DNA of 64,000 nucleotides from positions 143,320 to 207,319 of the forward strand of contig NZ_MBUA01000030.1 in assembly GCF_014332695.1 (NCBI RefSeq). Reading direction: 5' to 3'. A program made the position numbers and the translations under genes. How positions within the stretch are numbered: position 1 is the first letter of the stretch; each line of letters starts with the position of its first letter. Positions 58,063 to 64,000 of the stretch are shown here, piece after piece. Under the pieces are notes generated by a model that was not told where the DNA came from, did not search any database, and saw only the letters and a list, made by a program, of their open reading frames with translations. The stretch is from Flavihumibacter stibioxidans (GTDB lineage: Bacteria > Bacteroidota > Bacteroidia > Chitinophagales > Chitinophagaceae).

Positions 58063-59121
58063 TTATTTATCTAATTTCTTTTCCTTTAACCACTTCGACA
58101 TAAGGTCTGCCACTTCTATATTGTTGAGGTCAGAAAATGGGAAATGGGTATTTCCCTTTACACCAACTTCCGGCAAGTGTACCACCTGTACGTCGCCACC
58201 ATGGCCATTAACCACATCACGCCAGCGTCTTGCCATTTCAAGGCGTGCACGCCAGCCATCAGCGCCCGGATTGGGGTCTGGCTTTGCAGGAATATTGTCG
58301 CCATAATAAATGATGATCGGAATTTTTGTGAGTTTCATAAACTCGTCCATCGGACTGCCAATAGCTGCCACCGGACCAGATGAACTTTCAACAGGTGGAG
58401 GCACTTCTCCTTCAGGAAAAATAAAACCACTACCCGGCTCATAAGAAATAATAGCTTTCACATTGCGGTTCTTAATCGCTGTAAGCCATCCGAAACCGCC
58501 CGAATGCGAATGTGTAACAAGAATACCCTGTCCGATTTTATCAAATAATTTGGAAGTGGCATCGGAGATTATGGCTGGATCAAAACCACCCATATTAGGT
58601 GCCATTTGCCGGAAGTATTGATTAAGTGTTTCAGGATCCTTCGCAAACTGAACACCGGGAAAGTAGTCGGGCCAGATTCCGACGCGAAAAGTTCCGAACC
58701 ACATCTGCTCATCAGGTGTGGGAACAATGGTAACTGAATCTGTGCTGCGGCTGGCCCTGCCCCTCCTGGGCTGGTCAATCAGGTACACACCAAACCCCCG
58801 TCGGAGAAAGATATTCTGGTACCCCTCCCGTCCGTCCGGGGTAGTTTCCCATGTTTTGGAAAACTGGCCAATGCCATGCCAGAATACGAGGGGAAGCTTC
58901 TTCGCCTTCACAGGAATCTGGTAAAACACGTAAGCGTGATCACCATGAAATGTCTGGCCTTCCGGTGTGCGCCTGACAGGATCAAATGTACCGGGGTTTG
59001 TCTTTACAGATCCACCCACGGCAAAACTACCCTGTTCTTCAATTACAATTGGCTTTTTCTGGGCATGGCTATGCGAAAAGGCCAGTATCAGGATGGCAGT
59101 GAGAAAGCTGATATCTTTCAT
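58063..59121 (-). CDS. Secreted alpha/beta-fold esterase
   Basis: A 352-aa protein with signal peptide (DISFLTAILILAFSHSHAQ). LVFWHGIGQFSKTW is the oxyanion-hole region, GVYLIDQPRRGRASRS the following strand, THSHSGGFG contains the nucleophile elbow (H-S-H-S-G-G), and IIYYGDNIP supplies the acid; HFPFSD near the end may contain the catalytic histidine. Its start overlaps the cupin gene by 4 bp, so the two are coupled. ATG 59121 is chosen over 59157 because of the signal peptide. Substrate unknown. Confidence 0.82.
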   Translation of the reverse strand: MKDISFLTAILILAFSHSHAQKKPIVIEEQGSFAVGGSVKTNPGTFDPVRRTPEGQTFHGDHAYVFYQIPVKAKKLPLVFWHGIGQFSKTWETTPDGREGYQNIFLRRGFGVYLIDQPRRGRASRSTDSVTIVPTPDEQMWFGTFRVGIWPDYFPGVQFAKDPETLNQYFRQMAPNMGGFDPAIISDATSKLFDKIGQGILVTHSHSGGFGWLTAIKNRNVKAIISYEPGSGFIFPEGEVPPPVESSSGPVAAIGSPMDEFMKLTKIPIIIYYGDNIPAKPDPNPGADGWRARLEMARRWRDVVNGHGGDVQVVHLPEVGVKGNTHFPFSDLNNIEVADLMSKWLKEKKLDK

Positions 59122-59594
59122 TTGTTGTATTCTTCTTCGGTAACAGCCTGTAACCAAACAGGGTTACCTAAATGACGATTGGTTAATGCTACCTGCACAA
59201 AGGCTGTGTCAGCACTGGCGCCATGCCAGTGAGGCAGGTTGGGTGGACATTTAATGACATCACCCTTTCGCAGTATTTTTTTCGCCTGTCCCTTTTCCTG
59301 GTAATAACCGACACCCTCCATCACCAAAAGAATTTGTCCTCCGGGATGCAGGTGCCACTTCGTTCTGGCGCCCGGTTCAAAAGTCACATTTCCCACCGAT
59401 GTCGGATTAAGACTATCCGCCTCCACCAGCATTTTCAGGTAGGCCGTACCGGTGAAGTTATCATTCGTGATTTTTTCTCCTCTGGGGAAGGCGCTGGTTG
59501 TGCCGGATCGGCTGGAGGTCTGTTTTACCTGTGCAAAGCTGCCGGACAAGCCCGTTACAAAAAAGGCAACAATAAGTAGTACAATGTTTTTCAT
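59118..59594 (-). CDS. Secreted cupin-domain protein
   Basis: A 158-aa protein from ATG 59594 with signal peptide (NIVLLIVAFFVTGLSGSFAQ). The cupin metal motifs are visible: VTFEPGARTKWHLHPGGQIL (two histidines plus nearby glutamate) and VIKCPPNLPHWHGAS (third histidine). Family members with this pattern include quercetinase-like and carboxymuconolactone-associated cupins. It belongs to the operon with the esterase, PQQ dehydrogenase and CMD protein. ATG 59594 is preferred to 59657. Confidence 0.85.
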   Translation of the reverse strand: MKNIVLLIVAFFVTGLSGSFAQVKQTSSRSGTTSAFPRGEKITNDNFTGTAYLKMLVEADSLNPTSVGNVTFEPGARTKWHLHPGGQILLVMEGVGYYQEKGQAKKILRKGDVIKCPPNLPHWHGASADTAFVQVALTNRHLGNPVWLQAVTEEEYNK

Positions 59595-59607
59595 AATAAG
59601 CAAATTG

Positions 59608-59913
59608 TCAATTATTCCTAGCCGGTGTTTCATTAAGATACTGATTAAAAAACTCATTCAGTTTTCTGAGTGAATGTTTTAGGTACTCAGGCTGGTCGTA
59701 CAGGTCAACATGTGCAGCGCCCGGCACAACAAATAATTCCTTAGGCTCTGATGCTCTTTTATAGGCGTCTTCACTAAAATAGGCGGACACTGCTTTTTCG
59801 CCGACAATAAACAGGAGCGGCCGGGGAGAGATCGTTTCGATCTGGGCAAGTGTGGTATGGTTGTTTGATACTGTCATAACCAAGGCGACTATTACAATTG
59901 TGAAAACCCTCAT
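59608..59913 (-). pseudogene. Alpha/beta hydrolase with its middle deleted
   Basis: The 101-aa frame joins an intact signal peptide (VFTIVIVALVMTVSNN...TLAQ) directly to the C-terminal part of an alpha/beta hydrolase: ISPRPLLFIVGEKA, then SEPKELFVVPGAAHVDLYD with the usual terminal histidine region. The nucleophile half (about 200 residues) is absent, so it cannot be catalytic. It reads in frame, which suggests an in-frame deletion. It is the first gene of the minus-strand redox operon and divergent from the AraC gene. Confidence 0.7.
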
Positions 59914-60106
59914 GTGTACCTCTTTGTTTAGGTTATTCGATCCTCTTCAGATGAGATTCGATCTATTAACAAGGCAAAGGTGCTCCCAAATCCATTAGGG
60001 GAGTTTATACAGATTACTGGTTTACTTACCAATTTCACTGATTCCAGGCTGGGTACAGGTAAAAAAGGGCAGAAGGGCTTAATTTTAGTTGAAAATCGAG
60101 GCGATC

Positions 60107-61003
60107 ATGGAAGACATAATAAAATTTGATACCGTTGGCCAGTACAATGTATTCAATAACAATGAAACCCTGCATCCGCTGGTTGGGGTAGTTGATTTGT
60201 CTAAAGCTTCTCCAAGAAAGATGAGCCGAATGAGTTATGGTTTTTATACTGTCTTTTTGAAAGAGATCAAATGCGGTGATCTGAGATACGGCTGCAGTAA
60301 GTACGATTATGACCAGGGAACGCTTATTTTCCTGGCACCGGGGCAGGTAATAGGTTCGGCGGGGGATGAATACTACCAGCCGCAAGGCCTGGCGCTGGTA
60401 TTCCACCCCGACTTCATACATGGCACGTCCCTGGGACGGCACATCAATGATTATACCTTCTTCTCTTATGCCATCAATGAAGCCCTTCACCTGTCAGAAC
60501 GGGAGCGCCAGATTATTCTCGATTGCTTTTCTAAAATCAGCTATGAGCTGGAACATGGTGTGGACAAGCACAGCAAGAAGCTGATCGTGACGAACATCGA
60601 ATTGTTTCTCAACTATTGCATACGGTTTTATGATCGCCAGTTTATAACAAGGGAGAATTCAGTTAAAGGCATAGTGGAAAGATTTGAAACCCTGCTCAAC
60701 CATTTCTTCGCTTCGGACAAGCCGCAGACAGTAGGGCTGCCGTCGGTTGCGTATTGTGCGGGTGAGCTCAATCTATCAGCCAATTATTTTGGCGACTTAA
60801 TAAAAAAGGAAACGGGTAAGTCGGCACATGAATACATTCAGTTGAAATTAATTGAAGCCGCCAAGGAAAAGATATTCGACTCTAAAAAGTCGGTAAGTGA
60901 GATAGCCTACGAGCTTGGATTCAAGTATCCGCAACACTTTACGCGGGTGTTCAAGCAGCGGGTGGGAGTTACTCCGGGGGAGTATCGCAGTTCAAGGAAT
61001 TAA
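60107..61003 (+). CDS. AraC-family transcriptional regulator
   Basis: A 298-aa regulator from ATG 60107 (the upstream TTG at 60089 is less likely). The N-terminal sensing domain (about 15-130) contains FLAPGQVIGSAGDE and is followed by the C-terminal helix-turn-helix pair: CAGELNLSANYFGDLIKK and KSVSEIAYELGFKYPQHFTR, ending FKQRVGVTPGEYR. It is divergent from the redox operon (55104-59913), the most likely target. The gap has no perfect -7 element. Confidence 0.88.
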   Translation: MEDIIKFDTVGQYNVFNNNETLHPLVGVVDLSKASPRKMSRMSYGFYTVFLKEIKCGDLRYGCSKYDYDQGTLIFLAPGQVIGSAGDEYYQPQGLALVFHPDFIHGTSLGRHINDYTFFSYAINEALHLSERERQIILDCFSKISYELEHGVDKHSKKLIVTNIELFLNYCIRFYDRQFITRENSVKGIVERFETLLNHFFASDKPQTVGLPSVAYCAGELNLSANYFGDLIKKETGKSAHEYIQLKLIEAAKEKIFDSKKSVSEIAYELGFKYPQHFTRVFKQRVGVTPGEYRSSRN

Positions 61004-61028
61004 GGGTGGGTGAGGGATAGTAACAATT

Positions 61029-61080
61029 AGTGGTCAGCTTGCTCCGGAATAAGGTGGCCAGCTATAGTGGAATATCCCCA
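61029..61080. mobile_element. Partial copy of the MITE-like element end
   Basis: 52 bp starting AGTGGTCAGCTTGCTCCGG and ending AGTGGAATATCCCCA, similar to the last 51 bp of the complete elements at 61341-61503 and 62422-62584. Only the right-hand end is present. The repeated GTGGYCAGC words resemble the terminal repeats of some Bacteroidota insertion sequences (IS21-like by memory, not verified). Confidence 0.65.
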
Positions 61081-61107
61081 ATAGTTGCCTAAATTTCTTC
61101 AAATCAG

Positions 61108-61340
61108 CTAACAATAGCTGACAAAAACCACCTTTCAGATACGGAAACTGGTAAAATCTTCGCAGCACTCGGGGATAAAAAGGGTTGGTCACAAACAGAT
61201 CTCGCCGCTAAAAGCCAGGTCTCCCGGGTCATGATCGGCAAATACGAGCGCGACGAAGCGGTACCATCCATCGATGCCGCCAAAAAAATCACCGATGCCC
61301 TGGAGGACTCCCTGGATCACCTTGTCGTTGAAGGCGTACT
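61108..61340 (+). pseudogene. XRE-type regulator gene cut by a MITE and lacking a start codon
   Basis: Continuous reading LTIADKNHLSDTETGKIFAA, LGDKKGWSQTDLAAKSQVSR, VMIGKYERDEAVPSIDAAKK, ITDALEDSLDHLV is an XRE helix-turn-helix domain of a type common in this phylum. The position of the usual initiator ATG reads CTA, and the sequence past EGV (61340) is that of the inserted 163-bp element, so the C-terminal part is missing. An internal ATG at 61231 would give only a partial domain. A related broken XRE gene lies at the window end. Confidence 0.75.
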
Positions 61341-61503
61341 TGGAAAATCCGCACTGCTTAATAACTATTTTCCGTCAATAATTGATCACAGAAATCAATG
61401 CAGACAAAATCGCTGCCATAAAAGATTTTATTCGAAATTTTTACCTGACTAATAGTGGTCGTTCAGACCCGGAATAAGGTGGCCAGCATCAGAGGAATTT
61501 CCA
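61341..61503. mobile_element. 163-bp MITE-like element, copy 1
   Basis: Starts TGGAAAATCC and ends GGAATTTCCA (inverted ends, nine of ten matching). It is the same length as, and closely similar to, copy 2. Internally it reads INADKIAAIKDFIRNFYLTN followed by SGRSDPE and a stop, a coding-like tail on the + strand. It truncates the XRE gene at its left boundary. It carries no transposase, so it would have moved with help from a full element. Confidence 0.75.
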
Positions 61504-61523
61504 CCGTAAGCACCCTTTAGGGC

Positions 61524-61676
61524 AAAGCAGTTGCTGCAGGCGCCACTACCGATTCCACTAAACACGCCTGCAGGTACTGCTTTGGTTTGGCGCACGCCCT
61601 TGCCGAAAAAGCCTTCCGGCACACCTTTTTACCCAGCACACCAACTTGTTACCAGAGCGCCAGCGGAGGTAACAAG
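61524..61676. repeat. Cluster of strong inverted repeats
   Basis: AAAGCAGT and CTGCAGGCG (61524-61542) pair with CGCCTGCAG and ACTGCTTT (61565-61583), 17 bp with a 2-base mismatch. CTTGTTACC (61645-61653) pairs with GGTAACAAG (61668-61676), perfect 9 bp. A weaker TGCCG/CGGCA stem lies between. The frames across it have no recognised protein. Confidence 0.8.
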
Positions 61677-61703
61677 CAACAACATCGCGGCGGTAGCCGC
61701 ACC

Positions 61704-61935
61704 CTATCTTTTATACTTTAACAGAGGATTGCGTAGGAAAAACATCCAATAAGGTTTCGCGATACCTGCCTTTTTTGCGCGGATAGCGTTCCGGATTTTC
61801 CGCTATTTGACCAAGGCGTTTATTGATCAACGTTATAAACCGATCTCCCAATCCTTCTGATCGCTGTTCATACCATACATACGCCTCCTGCAACTCCTGC
61901 ACCGCTTCTATATGAAGCTCGACTGCATAGCTCAT
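61704..61935 (-). pseudogene. ParE/RelE-type toxin gene with internal deletion
   Basis: The frame from 61935 reads MSYAVELHIEAVQELQEAYV, WYEQRSEGLGDRFITLI and RYRETLLDVFP, a ParE/RelE-type toxin, then ends with an unrelated TQSSVKV. In the next frame directly after the break the sequence reads RNPLLKYKR and stop (61704), the usual C-terminus of these toxins. About 20-25 residues of the last strands are therefore deleted with a frameshift. The 4-bp overlap with the antitoxin gene is preserved. The toxin is presumably inactive. Confidence 0.72.
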
Positions 61936-62180
61936 TTCTTTTTACTGGTTTTGGAAGCCAATATTTGTGCTTTCGCCTCTTTCCAGGGCACGGTCTTGGA
62001 AGTGCCACTCAACCGATCTGCTGAGCGTTTCGCTAAGGCCGCCATAAAGGCCTTGTCGTTCCAGTAATCATACGACTCTTCTATTTCTTCTTCCAGCATC
62101 GTATAAATCGCCTTTACTTTCCGGTCCTCTGCGCCCCGGATATAATCGTATAATTTTTGTCGGATGGTGGTGGTACTCAT
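61932..62180 (-). CDS. Antitoxin of a ParE/RelE-type toxin-antitoxin pair
   Basis: An 82-aa charged helical protein: TIRQKLYDYIRGAEDRKVKA, IYTMLEEEIEESYDYWND, ending KAQILASKTSKKK. It is like small addiction-module antitoxins that precede ParE-type toxins. It overlaps the toxin gene by 4 bp. The antitoxin frame is intact while the toxin is broken. It lies between the two MITE copies. Confidence 0.7.
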   Translation of the reverse strand: MSTTTIRQKLYDYIRGAEDRKVKAIYTMLEEEIEESYDYWNDKAFMAALAKRSADRLSGTSKTVPWKEAKAQILASKTSKKK

Positions 62181-62421
62181 AGCTACCTGCTTTTGATTTA
62201 AATTTACTGGTTTAAAAATGTCTATCCAAACGAGTGGAATTTATTGACTGCCGCGGCACGTATAATCCGGTCCATACCCACCCACATTACGGTTAAATCC
62301 AGATGCTAAAAAACGGGGAAGAATCCGGACAATCCGGCAGATATGCACCCAAAAAAGAAGGGTAAAATGAGTTTTTAGGGGTAAAAATTACAGGCAACGA
62401 ATGAGATTTCGGAGCATATCC

Positions 62422-62584
62422 TGGAAATTCCGCCCTGCATAATCACTAATTTCCGTCAATAATTAATCACAGAAATCAATGCAGACAAAATCGCTGCCAT
62501 AAGAGAATTGATTCGAAATTTGTACCTGACTAATAGTGGTCATTCAGACCCGGAATAAAGTGGTCAGCTTCAGTGGAATTTCCA
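62422..62584. mobile_element. 163-bp MITE-like element, copy 2
   Basis: Starts TGGAAATTCC and ends GGAATTTCCA, a perfect 10-bp terminal inverted repeat. The interior matches copy 1 almost throughout, including the coding-like tail INADKIAAIRELIRNLYLTN. Its right end truncates the RHS gene. No clear target-site duplication was found. The 1.1 kb between the copies holds the hairpin cluster and the toxin-antitoxin pair. Confidence 0.78.
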
Positions 62585-63084
62585 ATCTGGTTCCTGCTGT
62601 TGGCGGCGGCATTAAGCCAGTTCTGGAGAGATGTCGTGCTTTTGGCGGTAGGGTCCGTCATGGCCGAGCCGCCGATGAGCTGGCCTACCTGCGTAATCCT
62701 TCCGAGGGAATCATACAGGGTATAACTATAGACATTTCCCTGGGTAAGCTGCCGGGCATTTTGGCTGATGGCCAGCCTGCCCAGGCGATCATACCAGAAT
62801 TTACTCATGCCGGCATCGGGTGTTTTTTGAAGCACCACCTGGTTGAGGCTGTTATAGCTGTACCTAGTTACCAGCTTATGAACCATTGGCAGGGGGTTGC
62901 CGAGCTTCCTGAAATTCCGGGTGCTATCAAGCCAGGAGTTTCGATAAATGGGCTGAACCCCAGCCGGAGATACGGTCTTCACCAGGTTGCCCGCCTGGTC
63001 ATAGTAGTACAAGGTGAAATGATATTCTTTTACGGCGCTGGAGTCGGTAAATGTTTCGGTTACCGCCCAATATTTAAATGGCCA
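62585..63084 (-). pseudogene. RHS-repeat protein fragment cut by the MITE
   Basis: Open reading through FKYWAVTETFTDSSAVKEYH, FTLYYYDQAGNLVKTVSPAG, RYSYNSLNQVVLQKTPDAG and KFWYDRLGRLAISQNAR contains the YD-repeat pattern (YYDQAGNL, YNSLNQV, YDRLGRL, YDSLGRI) of RHS/wall-associated toxins. A stop codon precedes it at 63085-63087, and its other end runs into the inverted end of MITE copy 2. Only about 165 residues of a normally very large protein remain; no toxin tip is left. Confidence 0.82.
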
Positions 63085-63188
63085 TTAGCAGGGGTAAATT
63101 TGCGCAGAAGTGGGGAACAGTTACAGCGGGAATTGAGAGATCATGGGATGGGTATTACAGAAAGGGGCGGAAGAATGGTAAAATCGAG

Positions 63189-63196
63189 TAAATTTG
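63189..63196 (+). promoter_or_regulatory. Promoter -7 element of the vapBC-like pair
   Basis: TAAATTTG fits TAnnTTTG perfectly. It includes the TTG at 63194, which argues for the ATG at 63215 as the antitoxin start, with a leader of about 12 nt. Confidence 0.5.
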
Positions 63197-63214
63197 AGTA
63201 TTAAACAATTGGCT

Positions 63215-63400
63215 ATGTTTGGTGAAGCGAAAAAACTACATCTCATAGAGGAGATATTAAAGATCGAAAATGATGCTGTACTGGCAGCGGTGGAAACGGT
63301 GATAGCCAAAAGCAAATTGCATGTTATTGGCCGTAAGAGCTTCACTTCATTTGCCGGCATGTGGACTAAGGAAGAAGCAGATGAATTGGAAAAACAATAG
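63215..63400 (+). CDS. Antitoxin of a VapBC-like pair
   Basis: A 61-aa protein from ATG 63215 (MFGEAKKLHLIEEILKIEND, ending MWTKEEADELEKQ), mostly helical. The position, 27 bp before a PIN-domain toxin, makes it the antitoxin. The family is not one of the standard AbrB or RHH types by eye. The TTG at 63194 is rejected as the start because it lies in the promoter. Confidence 0.65.
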   Translation: MFGEAKKLHLIEEILKIENDAVLAAVETVIAKSKLHVIGRKSFTSFAGMWTKEEADELEKQ

Positions 63401-63427
63401 AAGAAGGCTGCGAACAAATTCATCCTG

Positions 63428-63820
63428 ATGACTGGAAGTAAATGCCTGCCGGATACCAGCGTAATTATCCATACGTTTAGAGAAAACAATGTTGTATCGG
63501 CACAATTGGATGCTGTCTCAGAAGTGTATGTACCATTGACTGTAATCGGGGAATTATTTTATGGTGCGTATAGGTCTGCTGAACCTGTGAAGCATATCAA
63601 CCGGATGCAGCTTTTTATAAATAACTGTATTGTTTTGCAGCCGGACTCAAAGACAGCGGATATTTATGGTAGTATAAAAGCGGCGTTGATGAAAAAGGGG
63701 AAACCCATACCTGAAAATGATATCTGGATAGCAGCCATTGCACAGCAATACAATCTTCAGCTTTTTACAACGGACAAGCATTTTGCAGAAGTAGAGAGTA
63801 TTGCTTTGTTTGGAACATAG
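63428..63820 (+). CDS. vapC: PIN-domain toxin (VapC type)
   Basis: Endoribonuclease of the PIN family, 130 aa. Acidic metal ligands are visible as D9 (LPDTSVII), the glutamate of VIGELFYGA (about residue 42), the aspartate of PENDIWIAA (about 98) and that of FTTDKHF (about 115). All four are intact, so the toxin can be active. The antitoxin gene lies upstream on the same strand. Confidence 0.88.
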   Translation: MTGSKCLPDTSVIIHTFRENNVVSAQLDAVSEVYVPLTVIGELFYGAYRSAEPVKHINRMQLFINNCIVLQPDSKTADIYGSIKAALMKKGKPIPENDIWIAAIAQQYNLQLFTTDKHFAEVESIALFGT

Positions 63821-63853
63821 AAAAGGAATTGTCTCCTAAAAACACAAGTTTAT

Positions 63854-64000
63854 ATCCGTCCTAAATATGGGAGGAGGTCAGTTGAGATGACCTTTAAAAT
63901 TGCCCAGGTCTTTGATGTGCCCGTCGATTATTTACTCGGAGAAGGAAACCGCGCCACCTAGGATAAAGACACCGTTAAACGACTTGAAGACATCGAAGCG
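63854..64000 (+). pseudogene. XRE-type regulator fragment with in-frame stop, running off the window
   Basis: The reading SVEMTFKIAQVFDVPVDYLL, GEGNRAT, stop (TAG 63959-63961), DKDTVKRLEDIEA matches the C-terminal half of the same XRE family as the fragment at 61108-61340. The N-terminal helix-turn-helix is absent and the stop interrupts the usual GEGNRA-x-YDK junction. It may continue beyond 64000. Confidence 0.65.

Noticed and set aside
61531..61752. 73-aa + strand frame across the hairpin cluster
   Set aside because: Proline/alanine-rich chance translation of inverted repeats, overlapping the broken toxin gene on the other strand.

Overview
The window looks like a chromosomal segment of a Bacteroidota bacterium, most likely of the Chitinophagaceae type. 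This rests on several -7 promoter elements of the form TAnnTTTG, many lipoproteins and secreted proteins, LytS/LytTR and AraC regulators, RHS debris, and a type II-C CRISPR repeat of 47 bp of the kind known from Bacteroides and Flavobacteria. No taxonomic marker gene is present, so the family-level placement is inference.

Layout. 1-14.2 kb is mostly core metabolism and stress: the 3' end of a NudK-type NUDIX hydrolase, a membrane-anchored alpha/beta hydrolase, OxyR, an AspT/YidE-type transporter coupled to GTP-dependent PEP carboxykinase, an S66 LD-carboxypeptidase, a sulfatase, a methyltransferase, a beta-propeller-like lipoprotein, a PhzF-like protein and catalase-peroxidase KatG. OxyR (C199/C208) and KatG are 10 kb apart, but both upstream regions carry a near-identical 15-bp OxyR-type palindrome.

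14.4-26 kb is a complete type II-C CRISPR locus: a tracrRNA on the minus strand, cas9 (1533 aa), cas1, cas2, and an array of 56 visually identical 47-bp repeats with 55 spacers of 29-31 bp (21039-25313). The anti-repeat pairs with the end of the repeat that reads GTTGTGATTTGC on the minus strand, so crRNAs should be made from the minus strand, convergent with the cas genes. About 560 bp beyond the array lies an isolated, eroded repeat-spacer-repeat unit with an exact 30-bp spacer, next to a candidate small RNA with its own promoter and terminator.

26.8-35.7 kb is a tightly packed minus-strand defence operon behind a textbook promoter: hsdR, tcmP, a Gp37/Gp68 three-Cys protein, hsdS, a small unknown gene, hsdM, a HIRAN protein and an ASCH protein. 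The CRISPR locus and this type I restriction operon form a defence island. 35.7-37.4 kb is gene debris, including a diverged duplicate of a relic also found at 26.8 kb.

37.5-60 kb holds secreted and envelope proteins (a 1013-aa TPR protein, a beta-barrel candidate, an S41 protease, Ycf48-like and ZU5-like lipoproteins, a class C beta-lactamase-fold hydrolase, a beta/gamma-crystallin-like protein), an ABC-2 exporter co-transcribed with a LytS/LytTR two-component system, a GapN-like dehydrogenase, and a periplasmic redox operon (cupin, esterase, PQQ dehydrogenase with inserted cytochrome c, CMD protein) divergent from an AraC regulator.

61-64 kb is a decayed accessory zone. Two 163-bp MITE-like elements with TGGAAATTCC-type inverted ends have cut into an XRE regulator gene and an RHS gene. 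Between them lie a cluster of hairpins and a toxin-antitoxin pair whose ParE toxin carries an internal deletion. A VapBC-type pair and a second broken XRE gene end the window.
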